Source of the DNA: an uncultured Lachnoclostridium sp.
Lineage (GTDB): Bacteria > Bacillota > Clostridia > Lachnospirales > Lachnospiraceae
Assembly: GCA_905212635.1 (NCBI GenBank)
Contig: CAJMFH010000004.1
Coordinates: 1-64,000, forward strand
Reading direction: 5' to 3'
Length of the DNA: 64,000 bases
Positions 7,804-16,869 of the stretch are shown here, one piece after another. A model generated the notes under the pieces. That model ran no database searches. It was not told the DNA's origin and saw only the letters and a list, made by a program, of their open reading frames with translations. The position numbers and the translations under genes were made by a program. How positions within the stretch are numbered: position 1 is the first letter of the stretch; each line of letters opens with the position of its first letter.

Positions 7804-10062
7804 ATGCGACAGTTTAATGTGACAGGCATGAGTTGTGCCGCATGCAGCAGCCGTGTTGAAAAGGCGGTTTCCAAGCTGGATGGAGTGACATCCTGTTCTG
7901 TCAGTCTTTTGACTAATTCGATGGGTGTCGAAGGCAGTGTATCGGATGAGACGATCATTGCGGCGGTACAGAATGCCGGATATGGTGCGTCGGTAAAAGG
8001 CGCGGAGACGGCGGGAGCGTCGATGCAGATGGAGGCAGCAGAAGAAGCCTTGGAAGATCACGATACACCGTTATTAAAAAAACGGTTATTTGCGTCTCTT
8101 GGATTTTTAATTATTCTCATGTATTTTTCCATGGGACATATGATGTGGGGCTGGCCGCTTCCGCATTTTTACGACAATAACCATGTGGCGATGGGACTGA
8201 CCCAGCTTTTGCTGACGGTGATTATTATGGTAATCAACCAGAAGTTTTTTATCTCCGGATTCAAAAGTTTGTGGCACCGGGCACCGAATATGGATACGCT
8301 GGTGGCACTTGGTTCATCCGCAGCCTTTTTATACAGCACATTTGCGCTATTTGAAATGACCGCTGCGCAGGTGGCAGGAGATGACGCTGCTGTCATGCAC
8401 TATATGATGGAATTTTATTTTGAGTCTGCGGCAATGATCCTTACGCTCATTACGGTAGGAAAGATGCTGGAAGCCCATTCGAAGGGAAAGACGACCGATG
8501 CGTTGAAAAGTCTTATGCGTCTGGCTCCGAAAAAAGCGAATGTCATTCGGGATGGAAACGAAGTGGAGATTCCAATCGAACAGGTAAAAATGGGCGACGT
8601 CTTTGTGGTAAGACCGGGCGAGAGTATTCCGGTAGATGGCGTTGTCATTGAAGGAAACAGTGCGGTCAATGAAGCGGCACTTACCGGCGAAAGCATTCCG
8701 GTGGATAAGGCGGCAGGAGATGAAGTTTCGGCGGCGACGATGAACCAGTCGGGGCTGCTCCGTTGTGAAGCGGTTCGTGTCGGCGAAGATACGACACTTC
8801 AGCAGATCATTCAGATGGTAAGTGATGCGGCGGCGACGAAGGCGCCGATCGCGAAGATTGCGGACAAAGTATCGGGGGTATTTGTACCGGTCGTTATCTC
8901 AATCGCAGTCATTACAACCATTGTATGGATACTCCTTGGCAGGGAATTTGGATTTGCAATCGCCAGAGGAATTTCTGTACTCGTAATCAGCTGCCCGTGT
9001 GCGCTCGGACTTGCGACACCGGTAGCAATCATGGTTGGAAACGGCCGTGCGGCAAAGAAAGGAATCCTCTTTAAAAATGCGGCAGCGCTGGAAGAAGCTG
9101 GAAAAGTAAAGATCGTGGCACTGGATAAAACGGGTACGATCACAGCAGGAGAACCGAAAGTGACAGACATCTGTCCGTCAGAGGGGATATCGGAAAAAGA
9201 ACTTTTACAGATGGCATATTCTCTGGAAAAAGGAAGTGAACATCCTCTTGCGAAAGCCATTTTGCAAAAGGCAGAAGAAGAGGGCATGGAAAACGATGAA
9301 GTGACAGAATTCCAAGCACTTCCGGGAAATGGTCTGGAAGCAGTCCGTGTCGCCGATCAGGCAAAACTTGTCGGTGGAAGTTTTACGTATATCCAGAATT
9401 TATCAGAAGTGAGCGCTGCAATGAAAGAGCGTGCGGAAAAACTGGCGGAAGAAGGAAAAACGCCGTTATTATTTGCGAAAGATGGTGTGCTGCAAGGAAT
9501 GATCGCAGTGGCAGACGTGATGAAGGAAGACAGTGCAGAAGCCATCCGTGAATTAAAAGAGATGGGAATCCGCGTTGTCATGCTGACCGGCGACAATGAG
9601 CGAACGGCAAAAGCCATCGGTGAGCAGGCAGGGGTCGATGAAGTGATCGCAGGGGTACTGCCGGATGGAAAAGAAGCAGTTGTCCGCAAACTTCGTAAGA
9701 AAGGCGAAGTAGCGATGGTGGGCGACGGAATCAACGACGCACCGGCATTGACAAGAGCAAACATTGGTATCGCGATTGGTGCGGGAACCGATGTGGCGAT
9801 TGATGCGGCAGAGATCGTATTGATGAAGAGCCGGTTGTCCGATGTGCCGCAGGCCATCCGGATCAGCCGGAAGACACTCCGCAATATCCATCAGAACCTG
9901 TTTTGGGCGTTTTTCTATAACACCATTGGAATACCGCTTGCAGCCGGACTTCTGATTCCATTTGGACTGACGTTAAATCCAATGTTTGGCGCAGCGGCAA
10001 TGAGTTTAAGCAGTTTCTGTGTGGTTTCCAATGCGCTGAGATTGAATACCATCATAAAATAA
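7804..10062 (+). CDS. copA: Copper-exporting P1B-type ATPase
   Basis: 752-residue membrane pump that expels Cu(I) using ATP. Domains in order: one N-terminal HMA domain with GMSCAAC (residues 6-12), membrane helices, actuator TGES, the transmembrane metal site CPC in SCPCALGLATP (about 394-400), phosphorylation site DKTGT with D441, the HP locus SEHPLAKA, and hinge GDGINDAP (about 640). All catalytic motifs are intact and the length is normal. The CPC motif and CsoR control point to Cu(I). Second gene of the chaperone-copA operon. Confidence 0.96.
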   Translation: MRQFNVTGMSCAACSSRVEKAVSKLDGVTSCSVSLLTNSMGVEGSVSDETIIAAVQNAGYGASVKGAETAGASMQMEAAEEALEDHDTPLLKKRLFASLGFLIILMYFSMGHMMWGWPLPHFYDNNHVAMGLTQLLLTVIIMVINQKFFISGFKSLWHRAPNMDTLVALGSSAAFLYSTFALFEMTAAQVAGDDAAVMHYMMEFYFESAAMILTLITVGKMLEAHSKGKTTDALKSLMRLAPKKANVIRDGNEVEIPIEQVKMGDVFVVRPGESIPVDGVVIEGNSAVNEAALTGESIPVDKAAGDEVSAATMNQSGLLRCEAVRVGEDTTLQQIIQMVSDAAATKAPIAKIADKVSGVFVPVVISIAVITTIVWILLGREFGFAIARGISVLVISCPCALGLATPVAIMVGNGRAAKKGILFKNAAALEEAGKVKIVALDKTGTITAGEPKVTDICPSEGISEKELLQMAYSLEKGSEHPLAKAILQKAEEEGMENDEVTEFQALPGNGLEAVRVADQAKLVGGSFTYIQNLSEVSAAMKERAEKLAEEGKTPLLFAKDGVLQGMIAVADVMKEDSAEAIRELKEMGIRVVMLTGDNERTAKAIGEQAGVDEVIAGVLPDGKEAVVRKLRKKGEVAMVGDGINDAPALTRANIGIAIGAGTDVAIDAAEIVLMKSRLSDVPQAIRISRKTLRNIHQNLFWAFFYNTIGIPLAAGLLIPFGLTLNPMFGAAAMSLSSFCVVSNALRLNTIIK

Positions 10063-10078
10063 TGTAAAAATAATTTGA

Positions 10079-10125
10079 TATAGTTTTAACCTATAACAAA
10101 ACCCTTCTTTTTTGTATTTTACAAT
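10079..10125 (+). promoter_or_regulatory. MetR/MtaR-type Met-box and promoter of metE
   Basis: TATAGTTTTAACCTATA (10079-10095) is an almost perfect 17-base palindrome. It matches the Met-box known for LysR-type methionine regulators in streptococci (TATAGTTT-n-AAACTATA) with one change. A -10 box TACAAT (10120-10125) follows with no good -35 at 10097-10102, as expected for an activator-dependent promoter. The LysR gene convergent with metE is the likely regulator. Confidence 0.7.
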
Positions 10126-10174
10126 GCAGGATATTCCGATTACAATGGTGATATCAAAAAAAGGAGGGTTTTTT

Positions 10175-12445
10175 ATGAAAACATCAGTGATCGGATTCCC
10201 GCGAGTGGGTAAATTAAGAGAGTTAAAATTTGTGACAGAAAAATTTTTCCGCAGGGAAGCAGATGCGGCAGAATTGGAAAAAACAGGAAAAGAAATCCGC
10301 TTGGAACAGTGGAAGTGGCAGAAGGATAGCCGGATTGATTTTATTCCGTCAGGGGATTTTTCGTTTTACGATACGATTTTGGATGCGGCGGTTTTGTTTA
10401 ATGTTATTCCAAAACGGTATAAAACACTGGGATTATCGGAGCAGGATACGTATTTTGCAATGGCACGCGGTTATCAGGGGGCACAGGGGGATGTAAAAGC
10501 GCTGGCGATGAAGAAATGGTTTAACACCAACTATCATTACATGGTTCCGGAGATCGAGGACGATACAACGATTTCTCTGGCGGGAAATAAATTGGTGGAC
10601 GAATATTTGGAAGCAAAGGAAAACGGATTCGAAACCAAACCGGTTATCGCAGGACCATTTACACTTTTGAAATTGATCCGTTTTGTCGGTGAAAAAGGGA
10701 CTCGGGATTTTGCAGGACAGCTTTGCAGGGCATATTGTGAACTGGTCGGAAAATTGGAAAAGGCAGGGGCTGCGTGGATTCAGTTTGATGAACCCTATCT
10801 TGTACATGATCTGACGAAAGAAGATCAGGAATTGTTTGTAGAATTATATGACAAGATATTGTCACAGAAAAAAGGAGTAAAAATACTTCTTCAGACGTAT
10901 TTTGGGGATATTCGTGACATCTATGAAACGGTGGTAACGATGGATTTTGATGGAATCGGACTGGATTTTATCGAAGGAAAAGAGACGGCGGCACTCGTGG
11001 AAAAATACGGTTTTCCGGAAGATAAACTTTTGTTTGCCGGTGTTGTCAATGGAAAAAATATCTGGCGCAATCACTATCAGAAGACATTGGATGTGCTAGA
11101 CGGATTAAAAGCGAAAAAGATTTCCGCTGTGATCAGCACCTCGTGTTCGCTCCTTCATGTGCCTTACACGCTGCAAAACGAAGGAAAACTGCCGGAAAAG
11201 GTATTGAAACATTTTGCGTTTGCGCTTGAAAAACTCCAGGAACTGGAAGAACTGAAAGAATTGGCAGAGAGAAAAGAAAGCGATATTTTGCAGAAAAATA
11301 CAAGATTATTTGCAGAAGTAAGAGACTGTGGCGATCCGGCGGTTCAGAAGCGTGTTTCTGAGATAAAAGAGGAAGATTTTACCAGATTGCCGGCATTTGA
11401 AGAACGCGAAAAGAGACAAAAAGAAAGGTTTGCGCTGCCACTGTTTCCAACAACAACGATTGGATCGTTTCCACAGACGGCAGATGTAAAAGCGACCAGA
11501 ACGGCATATCGCAAAAAAGAGATTTCCGAAGAAGAATATGTCGCGTTTAACCGCAAAAAGATTGCACAATGCGTCGCTTTACAGGAAAAAATTGGCTTGG
11601 ATGTGCTGGTTCACGGCGAATACGAGCGAAATGACATGGTGGAATATTTTGGAGAAAATCTGAAGGGCTATCTGTTCACGGAGAAAGCGTGGGTTCAGTC
11701 CTATGGAACAAGATGTGTAAAACCGCCGATCATCTGGGGCGATATTTCGAGGGAAAAAGCGATGACCGTAGATTGGTCAGTTTACGCACAGAGCCTTACG
11801 GAGAAGCCGATGAAGGGGATGCTTACAGGCCCGGTTACGATATTGAACTGGTCTTTCCCAAGAGAGGATATTTCGTTGAAAGAAAGTGCATATCAGATCG
11901 CACTGGCAATCCGGGATGAAGTGCTTGATTTGGAAAAAAATGGAATTTCTGTGATTCAGGTGGATGAGGCGGCGCTTCGCGAAAAACTGCCGCTGCGTCG
12001 TTCTGATTGGTATACGGAATATCTGGATTGGGCGATTCGTGCCTTCCGTCTGGTACATAGTGGTGCCAAAGCGGAAACCCAGATCCACACGCATATGTGC
12101 TACAGTGAATTTACGGACATTATCCCCGCCATTGACCAGATGGATGCCGATGTGATCACCTTTGAGGCTTCCCGGTCAGATCTGACGATATTGGATTCCT
12201 TACAGGAAAATAATTTCTGCACAGAAGTCGGCCCGGGCGTGTACGATATCCATTCTCCGCGTATCCCATCCGAGGAAGAGATTGTTGAGGCACTGCGGAA
12301 GATGACGCAAAAGGTGAAAGTGGAAAAATTGTGGGTAAACCCGGACTGCGGTTTGAAGACAAGGGGAACCAAAGAAACCAAACCAAGTCTTTGCAACATG
12401 GTTCTGGCGGCGAAGAAACTGCGTGAAGAGCAGGCTAACGGCTGA
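10175..12445 (+). CDS. metE: Cobalamin-independent methionine synthase
   Basis: 756 residues. It transfers a methyl group from 5-methyltetrahydropteroyl-triglutamate to homocysteine. Two related barrel halves are visible: the N-terminal half starting [16 protein letters not shown], and the catalytic C-terminal half starting [12 protein letters not shown] with zinc-binding residues in HTHMCYSEF and [11 protein letters not shown]. The start at 10175 is set by AAGGAGG 8 bases upstream. It is regulated at the Met-box 80 bases upstream, which fits supply of methionine from the homocysteine made by the metY genes. The 3' end overlaps the convergent lysR gene by 11 bases. Confidence 0.96.
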   Translation: MKTSVIGFPRVGKLRELKFVTEKFFRREADAAELEKTGKEIRLEQWKWQKDSRIDFIPSGDFSFYDTILDAAVLFNVIPKRYKTLGLSEQDTYFAMARGYQGAQGDVKALAMKKWFNTNYHYMVPEIEDDTTISLAGNKLVDEYLEAKENGFETKPVIAGPFTLLKLIRFVGEKGTRDFAGQLCRAYCELVGKLEKAGAAWIQFDEPYLVHDLTKEDQELFVELYDKILSQKKGVKILLQTYFGDIRDIYETVVTMDFDGIGLDFIEGKETAALVEKYGFPEDKLLFAGVVNGKNIWRNHYQKTLDVLDGLKAKKISAVISTSCSLLHVPYTLQNEGKLPEKVLKHFAFALEKLQELEELKELAERKESDILQKNTRLFAEVRDCGDPAVQKRVSEIKEEDFTRLPAFEEREKRQKERFALPLFPTTTIGSFPQTADVKATRTAYRKKEISEEEYVAFNRKKIAQCVALQEKIGLDVLVHGEYERNDMVEYFGENLKGYLFTEKAWVQSYGTRCVKPPIIWGDISREKAMTVDWSVYAQSLTEKPMKGMLTGPVTILNWSFPREDISLKESAYQIALAIRDEVLDLEKNGISVIQVDEAALREKLPLRRSDWYTEYLDWAIRAFRLVHSGAKAETQIHTHMCYSEFTDIIPAIDQMDADVITFEASRSDLTILDSLQENNFCTEVGPGVYDIHSPRIPSEEEIVEALRKMTQKVKVEKLWVNPDCGLKTRGTKETKPSLCNMVLAAKKLREEQANG

Positions 12446-13337
12446 TATATTTTTTTAAGGCTTCCAGATAAAACGCACCAAGCGGACTTCGTGAGCTATT
12501 TCGGTGTGTGATATAGCCAATGTGCATCTCGCCGGATTCCCGCAGAGGAACGGCGACGATGTTGCTGCCATTGAGCTCTGAGTCAATGACACCGCTGCAG
12601 ATCGTATAGCCATTTAACCCGATCAGCAGATTAAAAAGAGTCGCACGGTCCCGGACGCGGATATTTTTTTCGCGTACTTCGGTACTGAATAACTCTTCCG
12701 AAAAATAAAATGAATTATGGTCGCCCTGTTCAAACGAAAGATATGGATAGGGCGATAATTCTTGTAAAGAAATTACTTTCTTTTTTGCCAGCGGATGACT
12801 GCTGCTGATAAAAATATGCGGTCTGGCTGTAAACAAAGGTTCAAATTGCAGCTGGCTGGTCTTCAATAATTTGCGGATGACAGGCTCGTTAAAAGAATCC
12901 AGATACAATACACCGATCTCACTTTTCATCCGCGCAACATCCTCGATGATCTCGTAAGTCTGTGTCTCACGGAGAGAAAAATCGTATTCGTTCTGCCCAT
13001 ATTCTTTGATCAGATCGACAAACGCGTTGACGGCAAAAGAATAGTGCTGCGTCGAGATGCAAAATTCCTGTTTTCGGTTTTCTTCATTTTTATAATGATC
13101 CTCTAAAAGATAGACCTGCTCCAGAATCTGTCTCGCATAGCCTAAAAAAAGTTCTCCGTCTTTGGATACATGAACACCTTTATTCGTGCGGTCAAAAATC
13201 TGAATATTCATCTCTTTTTCCAATTCTTTGATCGCAGCTGTCAGACTTGGCTGGGAGATGTACAGAGCCTTGGCAGCATCCGTAATATTTCCTTTTTCTG
13301 CCACTAATACAATGTATTTTAATTGCTGTAATGTCAA
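12435..13337 (-). CDS. LysR family regulator, probably of methionine genes (MetR/MtaR-like)
   Basis: 300 residues: an N-terminal winged helix ([23 protein letters not shown], then [20 protein letters not shown]) and a LysR substrate-binding domain. The stretch [16 protein letters not shown] resembles the streptococcal methionine regulator MtaR/MetR. With a matching Met-box in front of the convergent metE, control of metE with homocysteine or a related effector is likely (inference). It overlaps the upstream DUF1275 gene by 4 bases (ATGA), so the two form an operon. Confidence 0.85.
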   Translation of the reverse strand: MTLQQLKYIVLVAEKGNITDAAKALYISQPSLTAAIKELEKEMNIQIFDRTNKGVHVSKDGELFLGYARQILEQVYLLEDHYKNEENRKQEFCISTQHYSFAVNAFVDLIKEYGQNEYDFSLRETQTYEIIEDVARMKSEIGVLYLDSFNEPVIRKLLKTSQLQFEPLFTARPHIFISSSHPLAKKKVISLQELSPYPYLSFEQGDHNSFYFSEELFSTEVREKNIRVRDRATLFNLLIGLNGYTICSGVIDSELNGSNIVAVPLRESGEMHIGYITHRNSSRSPLGAFYLEALKKYISR

Positions 13338-14005
13338 ATTTCTTCTCCCTTCTCCTCCAGATCAATAAACATGATCATAAAAGCAATAAACAAGAGTCCG
13401 GCGCTGACAAGAATTGCCTTTTCATGCAACAGGGTAATACAAAGGTTTCCCAGTATCGCACCTAAGATAAAACAGGTAATAATTCCAAAATACAAAAATC
13501 CGTTTCGCAGACTTTTCTTCTCTTTGGTATGGAAAAAATCACACATATTCTGTGTGGCACTTCGCAGGTTTCCGATACACATTGTCGTGGCGATGCCGCG
13601 TCCGTGAATCTTTCGAAAACTTTCGACTTGAATGCCGCAGGCAAGAGAAGTCAGGCTGTTTGCCAGCAGATTGAGCGGCAAAGGGATAAAAGCGACACCG
13701 AACAGGATAACGGCCTCGATCAATACTGAAATCTGCCGCCAGTGAAGCATTTCAATTGATTTCATGCGGAAAACATCAGCCAGCATGATCCCAATCGTAA
13801 AGGCAAGGATCGGGCAGAAATAGGTCAATGCGGTTTGAAAATTTCCTTCGGAAAGGTTGACTCCAAAAAGGAGCATATTGCCAGTCTGGGCATTGGCAAA
13901 CACATGTCCTCTCATAATATATGAATACGCGTCCATCATTCCGCCGGATATTGCAAGAAGGGCTCCCAGGCGGATGGATTCTGAAATCTGAGTTATTTTC
14001 ATCAT
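13334..14005 (-). CDS. YoaK/DUF1275 family membrane protein
   Basis: 223-residue integral membrane protein with about six hydrophobic segments. The start GALLAISGGMMDAYSYIMRGHVFANAQTGN carries the DUF1275 signature (GGxxDAxxxxxxGxxFANxQTGN). The biochemical role of the family is unknown; transport is often suggested but not shown. I chose the start at 14005 with AAGGA upstream; in-frame codons further upstream run through the promoter. Its operon mate is the LysR regulator, so a link to methionine or thiol transport is possible but unproven. Confidence 0.8.
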   Translation of the reverse strand: MMKITQISESIRLGALLAISGGMMDAYSYIMRGHVFANAQTGNMLLFGVNLSEGNFQTALTYFCPILAFTIGIMLADVFRMKSIEMLHWRQISVLIEAVILFGVAFIPLPLNLLANSLTSLACGIQVESFRKIHGRGIATTMCIGNLRSATQNMCDFFHTKEKKSLRNGFLYFGIITCFILGAILGNLCITLLHEKAILVSAGLLFIAFMIMFIDLEEKGEEI

Positions 14006-14033
14006 AAATATCATCCTTCTTTCTTCGAACTGT

Positions 14034-14062
14034 ATTATAGCAAGTTCGCCGATAAAGGTCAA
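14034..14062 (-). promoter_or_regulatory. Promoter of the DUF1275-lysR operon
   Basis: On the minus strand, TTGACC (14062-14057), 17-base spacer and a perfect TATAAT (14039-14034), ending 28 bases before the ATG. Confidence 0.7.
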
Positions 14063-14094
14063 TATTAACGAGAAAAAAGCACGATTTACGGTCA

Positions 14095-14123
14095 TTGACA
14101 AACAGGGAATTTCCCATTATGAT
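14095..14123 (+). promoter_or_regulatory. Promoter of the ZIP transporter gene
   Basis: TTGACA (14095-14100), 17-base spacer, TATGAT (14118-14123). The short palindrome GGGAATTTCCC (14105-14115) fills the spacer and may be an operator. Confidence 0.65.
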
Positions 14124-14200
14124 AGCGGTGTTATGTGATGATAGTAGCATTTTCGGGAGAGAATGCATAAAGATAAAAAAAGAGAGTCAGGAGAAAATAT

Positions 14201-14992
14201 ATGAATTCAGTCATTACGGCGTTTTTACTTACAACACTTGCCGGGCTTAGTACCGGGATCGGCAGCTGCATCGCGTTTGTGGCAAAACATACGAATAAGA
14301 AATTTCTTTCTGTCAGCCTGGGATTTTCCGCAGGGGTGATGATCTATGTATCTTTGGTGGAAATTCTTGCGAAGGCAAAGACATCGCTTACGGCAGAACT
14401 GGGGGAAAGGACAGGAAACTGGATTGTTATTTTGGCATTTTTTGGAGGAATGCTGGTAATCGCGGTCATTGATAAACTGATCCCGTCGGAGGAAAATCCG
14501 CATGAGGTCAGGTGTGTGGAAGATGAGGACAAAAAATCCGGGAAACTGATGCGGATGGGAGTGTTTACGGCACTGGCAATTGGAATCCACAATTTTCCGG
14601 AAGGATTGGCGACGTTTGTCTCGGCATTGCAGGAACCAAGTGTAGCACTTCCGATCGTTACGGCGATCGCAATCCATAACATACCGGAAGGCATCGCGGT
14701 GTCGGTTCCCATCTATCAGGCGACCGGTTCCAAATGCAAAGCATTTAACTACTCCTTTTTATCCGGACTTGCAGAACCGCTTGGGGCATTGCTCGGATGG
14801 CTGATCTTGCTTCCGATTATGAATGACATGGTATATGGGATTATATTTTCCGGTGTAGCCGGGATCATGGTATTTATATCATTTGACGAACTGCTTCCGG
14901 CGGCACGCGAATATGGCGAACATCATCTGTCGCTGTATGGATTGATCTCCGGAATGGGTGTGATGGCGGTAAGTTTGCTGCTGTTTTTGTAA
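14201..14992 (+). CDS. zupT: ZIP family metal transporter (ZupT-like)
   Basis: 263-residue membrane protein with about eight helices. It imports zinc, and often iron or manganese. The two family metal motifs are present in the central helices: [10 protein letters not shown] and [11 protein letters not shown] charged cytoplasmic loop ([19 protein letters not shown]) lies between helices 3 and 4. Own promoter at 14095 and an AGGAG ribosome site. Closest to the bacterial ZupT group by length and motifs; metal preference cannot be read from the sequence. Confidence 0.9.
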   Translation: MNSVITAFLLTTLAGLSTGIGSCIAFVAKHTNKKFLSVSLGFSAGVMIYVSLVEILAKAKTSLTAELGERTGNWIVILAFFGGMLVIAVIDKLIPSEENPHEVRCVEDEDKKSGKLMRMGVFTALAIGIHNFPEGLATFVSALQEPSVALPIVTAIAIHNIPEGIAVSVPIYQATGSKCKAFNYSFLSGLAEPLGALLGWLILLPIMNDMVYGIIFSGVAGIMVFISFDELLPAAREYGEHHLSLYGLISGMGVMAVSLLLFL

Positions 14993-14998
14993 ATGCGC

Positions 14999-15027
14999 TT
15001 GACATTTCCCGTGGAAAACGGCACAAT
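14999..15027 (+). promoter_or_regulatory. Possible promoter of hflX-folA
   Basis: TTGACA at 14999-15004 with a 17-base spacer to a weak CACAAT at 15022-15027, starting just after the zupT stop codon. Confidence 0.4.
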
Positions 15028-15062
15028 GGGTATAGAAGACTGGCAGAAATGAGGAAATGTTT

Positions 15063-16343
15063 ATGATAGAGACGAGAGAACGAAAAGAACGTGTTATTTT
15101 GATCGCAGTAGACCTCGGGGATGGCACGGAAGTTGAGGCGTCGCTTGCAGAGCTTGCGGAACTTGCGGATACCGCCGGTGCGGAGACGGTGGGAACCCTG
15201 ATACAGAACCGGGAAGCGGTTCATGCGGGAACGTATATTGGAAAGGGAAAAATTGAGGAATTGCGGGATCTGATCTATCTGTACGAGGCAGATACGGTGA
15301 TCAGTGACGATGAACTGTCGCCGGCACAGATTGGAAATCTGCAGGAAGAACTTGGCTGTAAGGTCATTGACCGGACGGTATTGATTCTGGATATTTTTGC
15401 GGCGCATGCGAGTACGAGTGAGGGAAAATTACAGGTGGAACTTGCCCAGCTTCGATACCGTGCCTCCCGTCTGACCGGACTTGGAAAATCGCTGTCGAGG
15501 ATCGGCGGTGGTGCGGCGGGCAGCAGTGGAGGTATCGGTACCAGAGGACCGGGAGAGAAAAAGCTGGAACTGGATCGTCGTCTCATCCGTGAACGGATCT
15601 CAATGCTCAACCGGCAGTTAAAAAGTGTCGTGGCAACCCGTGAGACAATGCGTAAACAGCGCCTCAACAATGGAAGTAAAGTTGTGGCAATTGTCGGGTA
15701 TACAAATGCCGGAAAATCCACTCTTTTGAATGCACTGACGCATTCGGATGTGCTGGAAGAGGACATGCTTTTTGCGACGCTGGATCCGACGACCAGAAGT
15801 TATGAATTGGAAAATGGACAGAAGATTTTATTTACGGACACAGTTGGTTTTATCAATAAACTGCCGCATCATCTGATCCAGGCATTCCGAAGTACGCTGG
15901 AAGAAGCAAGATATGCGGATATGATCCTGCACGTTGTGGACTGTTCGGATGAACATTATGAAACCCATATGAATGTTGTTTATGAGACATTGAAAAATCT
16001 GGAAGTACAGGATAAACCGGTTTTGACAGTATTTAACAAAATTGACCGGCTTCAGGCAGAGGGAAAGGGCGTGGATCCGCTTTTATTTAAAGATGCAAGA
16101 AGCAAAGATGTCCAGCTCCTTTCCGCCAAAAAGCAGCAGGGATTTGACGAACTTCTGCAAAAGATTGAAAAGATTTTAAATGAGGATTTTGTGCGGATTG
16201 AGAAGACATTTTCTTATCAGGAAGCGGGCAAAATTCAGATCATACGTGAATATGGCAGACTGGATACGGAAGAATACCGGGAAGACGGCATCTACGTTGA
16301 AGCGGCAGTGCCGGCTGCCTACGTCGGCAAAGTGATGGGGTGA
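15063..16343 (+). CDS. hflX: Ribosome-associated GTPase HflX
   Basis: 426 residues. HflX binds and splits stalled ribosomes, notably after heat or antibiotic stress. Domains: N-terminal HflX domain (GTLIQNREAVHAGTYIGKGK), the glycine-rich linker GGGAAGSSGGIGTRGPGE, and a G domain with GYTNAGKST, DTVGFI and NKID. I chose the ATG at 15063, 8 bases after GAGG; the ATG at 15057 is too close to it. folA follows after a 4-base gap. Confidence 0.95.
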   Translation: MIETRERKERVILIAVDLGDGTEVEASLAELAELADTAGAETVGTLIQNREAVHAGTYIGKGKIEELRDLIYLYEADTVISDDELSPAQIGNLQEELGCKVIDRTVLILDIFAAHASTSEGKLQVELAQLRYRASRLTGLGKSLSRIGGGAAGSSGGIGTRGPGEKKLELDRRLIRERISMLNRQLKSVVATRETMRKQRLNNGSKVVAIVGYTNAGKSTLLNALTHSDVLEEDMLFATLDPTTRSYELENGQKILFTDTVGFINKLPHHLIQAFRSTLEEARYADMILHVVDCSDEHYETHMNVVYETLKNLEVQDKPVLTVFNKIDRLQAEGKGVDPLLFKDARSKDVQLLSAKKQQGFDELLQKIEKILNEDFVRIEKTFSYQEAGKIQIIREYGRLDTEEYREDGIYVEAAVPAAYVGKVMG

Positions 16344-16347
16344 CCGG

Positions 16348-16869
16348 ATGGCAAAGGAAATACGGATGATCGCGGCGGTGGCATCGGATCTTGGTATTGG
16401 AAAGGACGGAAAACTGCTGTTTCATATTAAAGAAGATATGGCGTGGTTCCGCAGCCATACGCTTCACAATGTGGTCGTGATGGGGCGTAAGACACTGGAA
16501 AGTTTTCCCGGAGGCAGACCGCTCCCGGAGCGGACACACATTGTACTCAGCCACGAAAAACATGAAAATACGGAAAATGTTATCTGGGTAACATCGGTCG
16601 AAGAGGCGCTTGCCAAGATGGAAAAACTGCCCGGAGACGTTTATGTCACCGGGGGCGAGCAGATTTACCGGGAGTTTCTTCCGCTGGCCTCGAAACTGTA
16701 TCTTACCGAAGTGGCAGAAAAATGTGACGCGGATACTTATTTTCCCGAATTTCTATCTAAAGGCGACTGGAAAAAAATGGAAGAAGATAACCGCGATGGT
16801 TTTGCGTTTGTAACGTATGAAAGAAACCAGCAACTAGTTACAGAAAAAATTAAAAAATGGAATCATTGA
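16348..16869 (+). CDS. folA: Dihydrofolate reductase
   Basis: 173-residue NADPH-dependent enzyme that regenerates tetrahydrofolate. Visible: IAAVASDLGIGKDGKLLFHI with the substrate-binding acidic residue in HIKEDM, the NADPH loop VVVMGRKTLESFPGGRPLPER, and VTGGEQIYREFLP. About 10 residues longer than the core enzyme at the C-terminus. Co-transcribed with hflX. The last 20 bases overlap the convergent subtilase gene, so transcripts of the two genes are antisense at their ends. Confidence 0.95.
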   Translation: MAKEIRMIAAVASDLGIGKDGKLLFHIKEDMAWFRSHTLHNVVVMGRKTLESFPGGRPLPERTHIVLSHEKHENTENVIWVTSVEEALAKMEKLPGDVYVTGGEQIYREFLPLASKLYLTEVAEKCDADTYFPEFLSKGDWKKMEEDNRDGFAFVTYERNQQLVTEKIKKWNH

